From positions 335,135-399,134 of the forward strand of contig NZ_JAGFNP010000002.1 of the NCBI RefSeq assembly GCF_017592475.1: a stretch of 64,000 bases of DNA, written 5' to 3'. Within the stretch, counting starts at the first letter, position 1. Each line of letters opens with the position of its first letter. Origin of the DNA: Glycomyces niveus (lineage in GTDB: Bacteria > Actinomycetota > Actinomycetes > Mycobacteriales > Micromonosporaceae). Below the pieces are notes generated by a model. It made no database searches. It had not been told where the DNA came from and saw nothing but the letters and a program-made list of their open reading frames with translations. Below, one piece after another: positions 1-8,571 of the stretch. A program made the translations under genes and the position numbers.

Positions 1-1476
1 CGCGCCGGGGTGGACGGCGTCGTGCTCGTCGACGATCCCCGAGAAGTAGGAGACGAGCAGGTGGCCGCCGCCTTCGACGTACCCCTGCAGGTTCTTCGCC
101 GCCGCGGCGGTGAGCAGGTACGAGGAGGGCGCGATCACGGCCTTGTAGCGGCCGAGGTCGGCCTCGGGGTGGGCGAAGTCGACGGTGACGTGCTGCTTCC
201 ACAGCGACCCGTAGTAGGCCTCCACGCGCTCGCGGAACTCGAGCTCCACCGAAGGGCGCCATTCGAGTTCGAGCGCCCACCAGGACTCCCAGTCCCACAG
301 GACCGCGACGTCGGCGTGCACGTCCGCGCCGACCACGCCGGCGATCTTCCCGAGATCGCGGCCGAGGGCCACCACGTCGCGCCACACCTGGGTGTCGGTG
401 CCGCCGTGGGGGAGCATCGCGGAGTGGAACTTCTCGGACCCGGCGCGGGAGGCCCGCCACTGGAAGAACATGAGGCCGTCGGCGCCGCGCGCCACGTGCG
501 AGAGGGAGTTGCGGCGCAGTTCGCCGGGGGTCTTGGCGATGTTGCGCGGCTGCCAGTTCACCGCGGAGGTGGAGTGCTCCATGATCATCCACGGGCCGCC
601 GGCGACGGCGCGGGTGAGGTCGGCGCTCATGGCGAGCTCGATCTCGTGCTCCTCGCGCTCGGCGATGAGGTAGTGGTTGTTGGAGACGACGTCCACGTGC
701 TCGGCCCAGCGGAAGTAGTCCATGTCCTTGCAGTTGGGCACCATGAAGTTCGTGGTCGCGGGGGCCTGCGAGTACCGGGCGATGATGTCGCGCTGGAGCT
801 TGTAGTTGGCGATGTGCGCGTCGTTGGAGAAGCGCATCCAGTCGAGCCGCAGGGCGGGGTTGACGCCGGGCGGGGCGATCGCGGGGGCCTCGACCTGGTC
901 GAAGTCGCGGTAGGTCAGACCCCAGAAGGCGGTGCCCCAGGCCTCGTTGAGGGCGTCCACGTCGCCGTACCTGTCGGCGAGCCAGCGGCGGAAGTGGGCG
1001 GCGGAGACCTCGCAGTAGCACTGGACGTTGGCCCAGCCGTACTCATTGTGCAGGTGCCACATCTCGACGGCGGGGTGCGTGCCGTAGCGGGCCGCCAGCT
1101 GCTCCACGATGGACGCGCACGCGTCGCTGTAGACCGGGTGCGAGGGGCACACGCCGTGGCGCGAGCCCGCGGCCATGGCGCGGCCCTCGAAGTCGACGAG
1201 GCGGATCTCGGGGTGGGCGCGGCGCAGCCACGAGGGCGGGGCGGCGGTGGGGGTGCCGAGGTCGACGCCGATGCCGTTGCCGTGCAGCAGGTCGACGACC
1301 TTGTCCAGGCCGGTCCAATCGTATTCGCCGGGGGCGGGTTCGATGAGGCCCCAGTTGAAGATGCCGAGGCTGACGAGGTTCACTCCCGCCTCGCGCATGA
1401 GGCGGACGTCCTCGTGCCAGACCTCCTCGGGCCACTGTTCGGGGTTGTAGTCGCCTCCGTAGCGAATGGTCTGCAC
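1..1476 (-). CDS. ganA: GH42 beta-galactosidase, 3' end cut by window
   Basis: Cytoplasmic beta-galactosidase of glycoside hydrolase family 42, expected to remove galactose from imported galacto-oligosaccharides. The N-terminal 492 residues are present, covering the TIM barrel and the start of the trimerisation domain; family members are usually about 650-700 residues. The start is GTG at 1476, preceded by AGGAG at a good distance; the protein opens QTIRYGGDYNPEQW, a typical GH42 start with no signal peptide. The acid/base Glu is in HNEYGW (about E145) and the nucleophile Glu in MIMEHS (about E300). The gene is divergent from the sugar ABC operon and shares its operator region, as in gan clusters of Bacillus and Geobacillus. 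The family call is firm; galactan specificity is inferred from the GH53 neighbour. Confidence 0.93.
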   Translation of the reverse strand, partial: MQTIRYGGDYNPEQWPEEVWHEDVRLMREAGVNLVSLGIFNWGLIEPAPGEYDWTGLDKVVDLLHGNGIGVDLGTPTAAPPSWLRRAHPEIRLVDFEGRAMAAGSRHGVCPSHPVYSDACASIVEQLAARYGTHPAVEMWHLHNEYGWANVQCYCEVSAAHFRRWLADRYGDVDALNEAWGTAFWGLTYRDFDQVEAPAIAPPGVNPALRLDWMRFSNDAHIANYKLQRDIIARYSQAPATTNFMVPNCKDMDYFRWAEHVDVVSNNHYLIAEREEHEIELAMSADLTRAVAGGPWMIMEHSTSAVNWQPRNIAKTPGELRRNSLSHVARGADGLMFFQWRASRAGSEKFHSAMLPHGGTDTQVWRDVVALGRDLGKIAGVVGADVHADVAVLWDWESWWALELEWRPSVELEFRERVEAYYGSLWKQHVTVDFAHPEADLGRYKAVIAPSSYLLTAAAAKNLQGYVEGGGHLLVSYFSGIVDEHDAVHPGA

Positions 1477-1508
1477 CGTGTCTCCTGTGAGGTTCCTTGC
1501 ATCAATGC

Positions 1509-1524
1509 CTGTGAACGTGCACAG
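1509..1524. promoter_or_regulatory. LacI-type operator O1 (GH42 side)
   Basis: The near-palindrome CTGTGAACGTGCACAG has a central CG and 7 of 8 complementary positions. It sits about 33 bp upstream of the GH42 start. The central CG and flanking GTGAAC half-site are the usual form of LacI/GalR-family operators. The likely ligand protein is the LacI regulator at 6723-7724. This assignment is inference. Confidence 0.7.
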
Positions 1525-1668
1525 TACTCGACATGCGGCAATGACGCAACCTGAGGTTCTGTCGATGGTCGTTTCAAAATTGTGATCGTTTCATGAAGAA
1601 TCTTTGCTCTAAAAGCCGACATTAGGCGCATTACTTGGTTGCTAAGTGGGTGATGAGTCGCTAGATTC

Positions 1669-1684
1669 GTGTAAACGTTCACAG
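1669..1684. promoter_or_regulatory. LacI-type operator O2 (ABC operon side)
   Basis: The sequence GTGTAAACGTTCACAG has 6 of 8 complementary positions around a central CG. Its right arm GTTCACAG is the exact reverse complement of the left arm of O1, so both probably bind the same regulator. It lies about 70 bp before the binding-protein start at 1754. The 277-bp gap between the divergent genes holds only these two sites and AT-richer promoter-like sequence around 1570-1640. Confidence 0.7.
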
Positions 1685-1753
1685 CCCGGTGGCGCGACTC
1701 ATACGCCCCAGCGCCGCAGCGGGCCCCACCACTCACCGAGACAAGGACTTGAC

Positions 1754-3103
1754 ATGCGCAGCAACGGTGCTCACGCGGGACCCTCCATGAACCGCCGCAA
1801 CCTCCTCGCCCTCGGCGGCGGCGTGGCCGCGGCCGGTGCCCTCGCCGCCTGCGGCGGCCCCGAGGAAGACGAGAACACCCAGAGCGGCGGCCTCGAGTGG
1901 GACGCCGACGCCCAGCAGTACGTGATGGAGGAGGACGTCGCCTCCGGCAAGGCCGCCCTCAAGGTCTGGTTCGAGACCGACACCGTCGCCGAGGCGATGA
2001 TCGCCGCGTTCACCGCGCAGTTCAAGGGCGTGAAGGTCGAGTACGAACTCGTCCCCCAGAACGACGCCGTCGAGAAGATGACCACCGCCGGCGAGGCCGG
2101 CAAGGGTGCGGACGTCTACCTGTCCTTCTACGACCAGCTCGCCCGCGCCATCGACCAGGGCGTGGCCGCCCCCCTCGGCGAGTACGAGACCGTGCTCAAG
2201 GGCCGCATGAGCGAGACCTTCACCGGCGTCGTCTCCGGCGGCGAGGACGGCTCCATGCACGCCGTCCCCATCACCACCGAGTCGATCGCGCTGTTCTACA
2301 ACAAGACCCTCCTCAAGGAGCTCACCGGCTCCGACGTCCCGGCCGCCACCTGGGAGGAGATCAAGGCCCTCGCCGCCGAGTACAACGACGCGGCCGAGAA
2401 CCGGTGGACCGTCCAGTGGACGCCCGGCGAGATCTACCACGCCTACTCGATCCTCTCGGCGACCGGCTGGCAGCTCTACCCCGACCTCGACCCGGCCAAG
2501 CCGAACTTCGACGACCCGAAGCTCGTCGCCGCCCTCGAGTACTACGCGGGCCTGCGCGAGGTCTTCGACGTCCCCGCCGCCGACGCCACCGAGGAGAACA
2601 TCCGCCAGGAGTTCGCCGCCGGCAAGACCCCTTACGCGATCAACGGCCCCTGGGCCTTCGCCGACTCCGACGCCGGCGCCGAGGCCAACGGCTTCGAGTA
2701 CGGCGTCACGGTCCTGCCCAGCGTCGAAGGCGGCGCCCCCGCCAGCTCCTTCGCCGGCATGCACATCGCCGTCGTCTCCGGCTACACGAAGTACCCGGCC
2801 GCCGCCCGCGTCTTCGCCAACTTCCTGGCCTCCGACGCCGGCGCCGCCGCCCTGTACGCCATCACCGGCCAGATCCCGGCCCTCAACGCCGACCTGCTCG
2901 CGGGCATCGAAGGCCTCTCCGAGGACCCGCACGTCGCCGGCATCGTCGAGCAGTCCGCCCAGGCCGACCTCATCCCGCAGGTCCCCGAGTACTTCTGGGA
3001 GGTCGGCAACACCCTCGCCGTGGACGTGTGGGACTCGCTGAGCTCCGCCGCCGACGCCCAGACCAAGGCCGTCGACACCTACAACGAGCTGCACGGGCTC
3101 TAG
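1754..3103 (+). CDS. Sugar ABC transporter substrate-binding lipoprotein (MalE/GanS-like)
   Basis: Extracellular, lipid-anchored solute-binding protein of 449 residues that should capture oligosaccharides for the permeases encoded next. The N-terminus has a twin-arginine-like run (MNRRNLLALGGG), a hydrophobic stretch and a lipobox LAAC, then an acidic linker. The mature part has the cluster B/MalE pattern (LKVWFETDT, NGPWAF, VGNTLAVDVWD). The ATG at 1754 is chosen because AAGGA lies 7 bp before it; a second in-frame ATG at 1788 would still keep the whole signal. It is the first gene of the sugar operon, 21 bp ahead of the first permease. Galacto-oligosaccharide specificity is inferred from the flanking GH53 and GH42 genes. 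Confidence 0.92.
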   Translation: MRSNGAHAGPSMNRRNLLALGGGVAAAGALAACGGPEEDENTQSGGLEWDADAQQYVMEEDVASGKAALKVWFETDTVAEAMIAAFTAQFKGVKVEYELVPQNDAVEKMTTAGEAGKGADVYLSFYDQLARAIDQGVAAPLGEYETVLKGRMSETFTGVVSGGEDGSMHAVPITTESIALFYNKTLLKELTGSDVPAATWEEIKALAAEYNDAAENRWTVQWTPGEIYHAYSILSATGWQLYPDLDPAKPNFDDPKLVAALEYYAGLREVFDVPAADATEENIRQEFAAGKTPYAINGPWAFADSDAGAEANGFEYGVTVLPSVEGGAPASSFAGMHIAVVSGYTKYPAAARVFANFLASDAGAAALYAITGQIPALNADLLAGIEGLSEDPHVAGIVEQSAQADLIPQVPEYFWEVGNTLAVDVWDSLSSAADAQTKAVDTYNELHGL

Positions 3104-3124
3104 GACCCTAGGACGAGCCACACG

Positions 3125-4498
3125 ATGGGCAACAACGCTCAGAGCGGCAAGCTCCCCGCACTGGTGCCGGGCCTCGCCTCGGCACTGGTGTGGGGGGCCG
3201 GCCAGCTGATCAACCGCCAGGCGGGCAAGGCCGCCTTCTTCTTCGCGTTCTTCGCAGGCCTGGTCGGCTGGGAGATCGCCTCCGGCAACTACTACGCCGG
3301 AATGGAGTTCACGCCGCGGAGCAACGGCGGCTTCTTCGTCAAGGGACTGTGGGGCCTGTTCACCCTCGGCACCCAGTCGCGGCAGATGACCCTCACCGGG
3401 CTCACCGAAGGGGACAACTCCGTCACCCTCCTCGCCAGCGGGCTCATCGCGCTGCTCGTCCTCGCCCTCCTGGCGGTCGTCTGGATCTGGGGCGTCCGCG
3501 ACGCCGCCGCCTACCGCGCCGCGCTCAACCTGGGCGGCGCCCGCGAATCCTCCGCGGCCTACTACAGGCGCCTGTGGGACAGCGCGTTCGCGTACATCAT
3601 GCTCTCCCCGGGCCTCGTGCTCGTCGTGTTCATGTCCGTGCTCCCGGTCCTGTTCGTCATCCTCGTCGCGTTCACCAACTACAACCGCGACAACCTGCCC
3701 CCCAAGAACCTCGTCGAATGGGTGGGCTTCGACAACTTCGGCGCGATCCTCTCCGGCTCCGCCTGGACCGACACCTTCCTCGGCGTCCTCACCTGGACAT
3801 TCGTGTTCGCGCTCCTCACCACCGTCGCCTCCTACGCGCTCGGCTTCTTCCAGGCCGTGCTCCTCGCCAACAAGAAGGTCAGGTTCCCGCGCGTGTGGCG
3901 CTCGATCTTCCTGCTGCCCTGGGCCGTCCCCGCCATCGTCTCGGCCCTGGTCTTCCGCTCCATGTTCAACGGCCAGTTCGGCCCCATCAGCCAGTGGCTC
4001 GTCGACGTCGGCCTCACCGACGAGCGCATCTACTGGTTCACCGACGCCTCCAACCCGAACCTCGCCCGCGCCGTGGTGCTCCTCATCAACCTGTGGCTCA
4101 CGTTCCCGTTCTTCATGGCCCTCGTCGGCGGCGTCCTCACCAACATCGACGCCAGCTACTACGAGGCCGCCCGCATGGACGGCGCCAGCGCCTTCCAGCA
4201 GCTGCGGCACATCACCCTGCCGGTGGTCCACAAGACCGTCGCGCCGCTGCTCATCCTCTCGTTCGTGTCCAGCTTCAACAACTTCGGCGTGGTCTACTTC
4301 CTCACCGAAGGCGGGCCCGACAACGCCGACTACCGCTTCGCGGGCAGCACCGACCTGCTCGTCACCTGGCTGTTCAAGCTCACCTTCGAGACCCAGCTGT
4401 ACAACATCGGCGCGGTGATGAGCCTCTTCATCTTCCTCATCGTCGGCACCATCTCCGTGTGGAACCTCAACCGCTCCAAGGCGATCCGGGAGCTCTGA
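3125..4498 (+). CDS. Sugar ABC transporter permease 1 (MalF/GanP-like)
   Basis: Inner-membrane permease of 457 residues, the MalF-type half of a carbohydrate ABC importer. The extra length over the usual 290-320 is an N-terminal extension with two or three additional membrane helices (about residues 20-45 and 95-120), as seen in GanP and MalF proteins. The permease core begins near YIMLSPGLVLVVF; the EAA loop reads YYEAARMDGASAFQQLRHIT near residue 340 and would contact the ATPase. The start is ATG at 3125, 21 bp behind the binding-protein stop. The partner permease begins 2 bp after this gene's stop. No ATPase gene is present, so a shared MsiK-type ATPase elsewhere is expected. Confidence 0.93.
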   Translation: MGNNAQSGKLPALVPGLASALVWGAGQLINRQAGKAAFFFAFFAGLVGWEIASGNYYAGMEFTPRSNGGFFVKGLWGLFTLGTQSRQMTLTGLTEGDNSVTLLASGLIALLVLALLAVVWIWGVRDAAAYRAALNLGGARESSAAYYRRLWDSAFAYIMLSPGLVLVVFMSVLPVLFVILVAFTNYNRDNLPPKNLVEWVGFDNFGAILSGSAWTDTFLGVLTWTFVFALLTTVASYALGFFQAVLLANKKVRFPRVWRSIFLLPWAVPAIVSALVFRSMFNGQFGPISQWLVDVGLTDERIYWFTDASNPNLARAVVLLINLWLTFPFFMALVGGVLTNIDASYYEAARMDGASAFQQLRHITLPVVHKTVAPLLILSFVSSFNNFGVVYFLTEGGPDNADYRFAGSTDLLVTWLFKLTFETQLYNIGAVMSLFIFLIVGTISVWNLNRSKAIREL

Positions 4499-4500
4499 CC

Positions 4501-5397
4501 ATGACCGCCAAGACCGCCGAACGCCCCGCCCCGAGCGGGACCGCCACCACGCCGCACCGCCGCAAGGCCCCCCGCGGCGAGGGCCTCACCACGGTCCTCA
4601 TCCACCTCGAGCTCCTCGTCGTGGCCGCCGTCGTCGTCTTCCCGCTCCTGTGGGTCGTCGGCGCCTCCCTCAGCCCCGGCGACGGACTCGGCGAAGTCTC
4701 GCCGTTCCCCTCCGAGGCCACCATCGACCACTACGCGGACCTGTTCACCGAGACCGACTACGGCCGCTGGTACCTCAACTCGCTCTATGTCGCCGTGTTC
4801 AACATGGTCGGCTCGGTCGTGCTCGCCGCGATCTGCGGGTACGTGTTCTCCCGCGTCAAGTTCAAGGGCCGCAAAGCCGGCCTGCTGAGCATCCTCATCC
4901 TGCAGATGTTCCCGGCCTTCCTCGCCGCCATCGCCGTGTACATGCTCTTCCTGAACTTCGGCCTGCTCGACTCGCTCACCGGCCTCGCCCTCGTGAGCAT
5001 CGCGGGCGCCCTGCCGTACAACATCTGGCTCATGAAGGGCTACACGGACAACCTCCCCGCGAGCCTCGACGAGGCCGCCGCGATCGACGGCGCCGGGCGC
5101 CTGACGATCTTCGCGCGGATCATCCTCCCGCTCATGCGCCCCATGCTCACCTTCGTGGCGATCACGCAGTTCACGCTGCCGTGGATGGACTTCATCCTGC
5201 CCCGCCTGGTGCTGCAGAGCGCGGAGAAGCAGACCGTGGCCCTCGGCCTGTTCAACATGATCAGCTCCGAGTATGCCAACTCCTACACCACGTTCGCCGC
5301 CGGCGCGGTGGTGCTCGCCCTGCCGATCACCATCCTCTACATCGTGCTGCAGCGCTACCTGGTCACCGGCGCGAGCGCCGGCGCGGAGAAGGGGTAA
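4501..5397 (+). CDS. Sugar ABC transporter permease 2 (MalG/GanQ-like)
   Basis: Second inner-membrane permease (298 residues) of the carbohydrate importer, MalG type. It has a charged N-terminal tail of about 35 residues, then about six membrane helices. The EAA motif LDEAAAIDGAGRLTIFARII lies near residues 188-207, and the conserved C-terminal end FAAGAVVLALPITILYIVLQ is intact. The start ATG is 2 bp after the upstream stop, so the two permeases are probably translationally coupled. The GH53 gene follows 4 bp later in the same operon. Confidence 0.93.
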   Translation: MTAKTAERPAPSGTATTPHRRKAPRGEGLTTVLIHLELLVVAAVVVFPLLWVVGASLSPGDGLGEVSPFPSEATIDHYADLFTETDYGRWYLNSLYVAVFNMVGSVVLAAICGYVFSRVKFKGRKAGLLSILILQMFPAFLAAIAVYMLFLNFGLLDSLTGLALVSIAGALPYNIWLMKGYTDNLPASLDEAAAIDGAGRLTIFARIILPLMRPMLTFVAITQFTLPWMDFILPRLVLQSAEKQTVALGLFNMISSEYANSYTTFAAGAVVLALPITILYIVLQRYLVTGASAGAEKG

Positions 5398-5401
5398 AGC
5401 G

Positions 5402-6523
5402 ATGACGGCCCCCATCCGCGGCGCCGACGTCTCGATGACCGCCGAGATCGAGCAGCGGGGCGCGGTCTTCCGCTCCGAAGGCACCGCGCACGACCTCTTC
5501 GAACTCCTCGCCGCCCACGGCGTCAACTGGATCCGCCTGCGCCTGTGGGTGGACCCGCGCGACGAGGCCGGCGAGCCCTACATGGGCGGCACGAACGACC
5601 TGGCGACCACGATCGCGCTGGCCCGCCGCGCCAGCGCCGCGGGCCACAGGGTGCTGCTCGACCTGCACTACTCGGACTTCTGGACGGACCCGAAGAAGCA
5701 GTCCACGCCCAAGGCGTGGCGCGGCCTCAAGGGCGCCGACCTCGAAGCGCGCGTGCACGACTGGACCTCCGACGTGCTCGCCGCGCTCGCGGCGGCGGAC
5801 GCGTCGCCGGACATGGTGCAGGTCGGCAACGAGATCACGAACGGGATGCTCTGGCCCGAGGGGCGGACGCCGAAGTTCATCGATCCCGAGCGCCGCTTCG
5901 AGCGCGAGGACCCGGCCGCGTTCGACCGGCTCGCGGGCCTCCTCGCCGCCGGGGCCGCGGCCGTGCGCGAAGCGGGCGGGGCGCGGGTGATGATCCACCT
6001 CGACTTCGGGGGCGCGAACGAGCTGTACCGCGGCTGGTTCGACCAGGCGGTGGCGCGCGCCCTCGACTTCGACGTGATCGGCCTGTCCTACTACCCGTAC
6101 TGGCACGGCACCCTGAAAGACCTGGGCGCCAACCTGAACGACCTCGCCGAGCGCTACGGCCGGGACCTCGTGGTGGTCGAGACCGCGTACGCGTGGACGG
6201 GCGCGTCCCCGGCCGGGCACCACCAGGTGTTCAAGCCGGAGCTGGCGGCGGCGGGCGGCTACCCGGCCTCGCCGGAGGGCCAGGCCGCGTACCTGCGCGA
6301 CCTGTACGCCACTGTGGACGGCGTACCCGACGGGCGCGGCCTCGGGATCGTCTACTGGGAGCCGGCGTGGCTCCCGGTCGACGGCACCACCTGGGCCTCG
6401 CGGGCCGGGATGGAGTACGGCGACGACGTGGTCGACGAGTCCGGCAGCTCGTGGGCCAACCAGGCGCTGTTCGACTTCGACGGGAACGCGCTGCCGTCCC
6501 TGCGGGCGCTCGGCGGCGGGTGA
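5402..6523 (+). CDS. ganB: GH53 endo-beta-1,4-galactanase, no signal peptide
   Basis: Arabinogalactan endo-beta-1,4-galactanase of family GH53 (373 residues), which cleaves beta-1,4-galactan of pectin side chains. Family hallmarks are RGADVSM at the N-terminus, HGVNWIRLRLWVDP, LDLHYSDFWTDP, VQVGNEITNGMLWP with the acid/base Glu (about E144), and VVVETAYAW with the nucleophile Glu (about E260). The start at ATG 5402 follows the permease stop by 4 bp with GGGGTAAAGCG upstream. The catalytic domain begins at residue 6, leaving no room for a secretion signal, so the enzyme should be cytoplasmic. That is unusual, because Bacillus GanB is secreted. It would act here on imported oligosaccharides. 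Confidence 0.93.
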   Translation: MTAPIRGADVSMTAEIEQRGAVFRSEGTAHDLFELLAAHGVNWIRLRLWVDPRDEAGEPYMGGTNDLATTIALARRASAAGHRVLLDLHYSDFWTDPKKQSTPKAWRGLKGADLEARVHDWTSDVLAALAAADASPDMVQVGNEITNGMLWPEGRTPKFIDPERRFEREDPAAFDRLAGLLAAGAAAVREAGGARVMIHLDFGGANELYRGWFDQAVARALDFDVIGLSYYPYWHGTLKDLGANLNDLAERYGRDLVVVETAYAWTGASPAGHHQVFKPELAAAGGYPASPEGQAAYLRDLYATVDGVPDGRGLGIVYWEPAWLPVDGTTWASRAGMEYGDDVVDESGSSWANQALFDFDGNALPSLRALGGG

Positions 6524-6594
6524 CGAGTGCGATGACACGGTTGCGACGACACCGCTGCGGCGCGTCCGCTCGGACCTGACGCGCGGAAGCGGCC

Positions 6595-6625
6595 GAGCGG
6601 CCGCCGTCCCCTTGGGCGGCCGCTC
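6595..6625 (+). terminator. Hairpin terminator of the galactan operon
   Basis: An 11-bp perfect stem (GAGCGGCCGCC with GGCGGCCGCTC) and a 9-nt loop lie 70 bp after the GH53 stop and before the LacI gene. There is no T-run, which is common in actinobacterial intrinsic terminators. LacI may therefore have its own promoter. Confidence 0.6.
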
Positions 6626-6722
6626 CGCACCCCGTCCGATCCGGCCGCGGGCGGGGCCTCGGCCCGGGCCGATGGCCGGGGCGGGTGATAATCGAGTGAG
6701 ACACAAGGGAGAGCTGAGCATC

Positions 6723-7724
6723 TTGAACCGGAAACGACCGACGATCCACGACGTGGCCGAGGCCTCGGGCGTCTCGCGCGGCACGGTCTCCCGCGTCCTC
6801 AACGGCAAGGCGAACGTCTCTCTGTCCGCGGAGGCGGCGGTGCGGCGCGCGGTCGCCGAGACCGGGTACGTCGTGAACCGGGCGGCGCGGAGCCTGAAGA
6901 CCAGCCGCACGGGATCGATCGTCATGGTGCTCTCCGAGCCGCAGGAGCGCCTGTTCGAGGACCCGAACTTCTCGGTGCTCATGCGCGTGGCCACCAACCA
7001 GCTCGCCGACCGCGACATGTCGCTGGTGCTCATGATCGCGGGCGACGACGGCGGCCGCGACCGGGTGGCCCGCTACCTGCGCGGCGGCCACGCCGACGGG
7101 GCGCTGCTCATCTCCACCCACGCGGGGGACCCGCTGCTCGACGAGATCGAGCGGTCCGGCGTGCCCGCCGTGGCGCTCGGCGCGGTCCTCGGCCGCGAAT
7201 CCGTCATCCCCTACGCCGCGGCCGACGAGCGCGGCGGCGCCCGTGCCATGGCCGAGTACCTGGTCGAGCAGGGGCGCCGGAAGATCGGCATGATCACCGG
7301 CCCGCTCGACACGCCCGGCGGCTCGCTGCGCCTGGAGGGCTTCACGAGCGTCCTCGGCCGCAAGGCCGGGAAGCAGATGGTCGCGCACAGCGACTACACG
7401 CAGGCGGGCGGCGAGGAGGCCATGCGCCGCCTCCTGGCGAACGTGCCCGACCTCGACGCGGTCTTCGTCGCCTCCGACCTCATGGCCGCGGGCGCCCTGC
7501 AGGCGCTGCACGCGGCCGGCCGCCGCGTCCCCGAGGACGTCGCCGTCGGCGGCTTCGACGACTCGGCGATCGCCTCGGCCACCCGCCCGGCCCTGACCAC
7601 GGTCCGCCAGCCGCTCGCGAAGGTCGCCGAGGAGACGGTCCGCCTCCTCCTCGCCCTCCTCGAGGACGAAGCGGTCGAACCGGTGATCCTGCCGACCGAG
7701 CTCATCATCCGCGACAGCGCCTGA
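6723..7724 (+). CDS. LacI-family transcriptional regulator
   Basis: DNA-binding repressor of 333 residues, the likely regulator of the galactan genes. The N-terminal HTH reads TIHDVAEASGVSRGTVSRVL, followed by the hinge NRAARSLKTSRT and a periplasmic-binding-protein-like sugar domain ending in AVGGFDDSAIASATRPALTT, which is typical of LacI/GalR C-terminal halves. TTG at 6723 is chosen because AAGGGAGAG sits 9 bp before it; an upstream in-frame ATG at 6672 has no comparable ribosome site. The gene follows a hairpin after the GH53 gene and faces the same way. The matched operators at 1509 and 1669 are probable targets; the inducer is presumably galactose or galactobiose. Confidence 0.93.
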   Translation: MNRKRPTIHDVAEASGVSRGTVSRVLNGKANVSLSAEAAVRRAVAETGYVVNRAARSLKTSRTGSIVMVLSEPQERLFEDPNFSVLMRVATNQLADRDMSLVLMIAGDDGGRDRVARYLRGGHADGALLISTHAGDPLLDEIERSGVPAVALGAVLGRESVIPYAAADERGGARAMAEYLVEQGRRKIGMITGPLDTPGGSLRLEGFTSVLGRKAGKQMVAHSDYTQAGGEEAMRRLLANVPDLDAVFVASDLMAAGALQALHAAGRRVPEDVAVGGFDDSAIASATRPALTTVRQPLAKVAEETVRLLLALLEDEAVEPVILPTELIIRDSA

Positions 7725-7796
7725 TCGACGACAGCGCCTGAAAATCGAGGGTGCTCGACGAACGACCATTCCTGAGACGCGATACGACGTAACGAC

Positions 7797-7822
7797 GGCC
7801 GCGCGGCAAACGCGCGGCCTTT
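7797..7822 (+). terminator. Intrinsic terminator after LacI gene
   Basis: A 9-bp stem GGCCGCGCG/CGCGCGGCC with loop GCAAA is followed directly by TTT. It lies 73 bp after the LacI stop. Confidence 0.75.
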
Positions 7823-7925
7823 CGCATTCCCGCCCTGCTCGCAAGGCGGTCGCAGCCTTTGTCCACCTTGGTACTGAAATGCACTGCGGGCGTTCGCGAT
7901 CCGAACAGAGGGCATGCGTGTCCGT

Positions 7926-7966
7926 GCGTAACCGTTCGGCTCCGCCTGCATAGAGTCTGGTTACGC
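7926..7966. promoter_or_regulatory. Inverted repeat upstream of the flavin-reductase operon
   Basis: Perfect 8-bp arms GCGTAACC and GGTTACGC are separated by 25 nt. A -10-like TAGAGT (7951-7956) lies between them, so a bound regulator would cover the promoter. It is 110 bp upstream of the first gene of the 8077-12523 operon. The rest of the 352-bp gap (7725-8076) holds the LacI terminator and no gene I can support. The AraC protein at 13480 or the CGNR protein at 14617 could be the binder, which is inference. Confidence 0.45.
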
Positions 7967-8076
7967 CTCGTACACAACGACAACAATCGATTCCTTCCCC
8001 CTGCGAGCGCGACCCCTCTGAGGCAGCCCTCTGGCCGCAGTCCCGCTCTCCACCTCGTCAAGGACGGACCATCGCC

Positions 8077-8571
8077 ATGCCACCAGACCACCGCCGCGTC
8101 ATGCGCCAATTCGTCACCGGCGTCTGCGTCGCCGCCACCTACACCGACGAGCCGACCGGCCGCCGCCACGACGCCGTCACCGTCAACTCCTTCACCTCGC
8201 TCTCCCTCGACCCGCCTCTCGTGGCCCTGAGCCTGCGCCACGAATCGCGCTTCCTCGCCGCGATCCTCGCCAGCCGCCACTTCGCGGTCTCGATCCTCTC
8301 CGGACAGCACGAGGAGATCGCCCGCACCTTCGCGCAGGACCAGGACGCCCGCGCCCGGGCCGTCACCAGTATGGGCCGCCCCGGCCGCGCCAGCGGCGCC
8401 CTCCTCCTCGACGGCCCCGGATGGATCGAATGCCGGCTCGACCGCCGCATCAGCGTCGGCGACCACACCATGATCGTCGGAGAGGTCCTCGCGACCGGGC
8501 TCGGCGACAACGACGGCCCGCTCATCTTCGTCGAAGGCGAGTTCCGCAGCCTGGAGGTGGCCAAGCCATGA
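8077..8571 (+). CDS. Flavin reductase-like domain protein (HpaC/ActVB family)
   Basis: NAD(P)H:flavin oxidoreductase-type protein of 164 residues with the split-barrel flavin reductase fold. Family signs are MRQFVTGVCVAAT at the N-terminus, VTVNSFTSLSLDPPLVALSLR, the FAVSIL strand and HTMIVGEV near the C-terminus. Such enzymes supply free reduced flavin to a partner monooxygenase. A possible partner is the HpaB-type FADH2-dependent oxygenase at 19009-20550. The ATG at 8077 gives the full family length; its stop overlaps the next gene's start (ATGA), showing tight coupling to the AMP-ligase gene. The natural partner enzyme is not proven by position. Confidence 0.88.
   Translation: MPPDHRRVMRQFVTGVCVAATYTDEPTGRRHDAVTVNSFTSLSLDPPLVALSLRHESRFLAAILASRHFAVSILSGQHEEIARTFAQDQDARARAVTSMGRPGRASGALLLDGPGWIECRLDRRISVGDHTMIVGEVLATGLGDNDGPLIFVEGEFRSLEVAKP

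Noticed and set aside
10..1554. 514-codon plus-strand frame over the GH42 gene
   Set aside because: It mirrors the GH42 coding sequence and has no domain; GH42 on the minus strand explains the region.
1733..4231. 832-codon open frame on the minus strand opposite the sugar ABC genes
   Set aside because: It is the codon-shadow of GC-rich genes: composition is Val/Gly/Asp/Glu-repetitive, with no ribosome site or domain.
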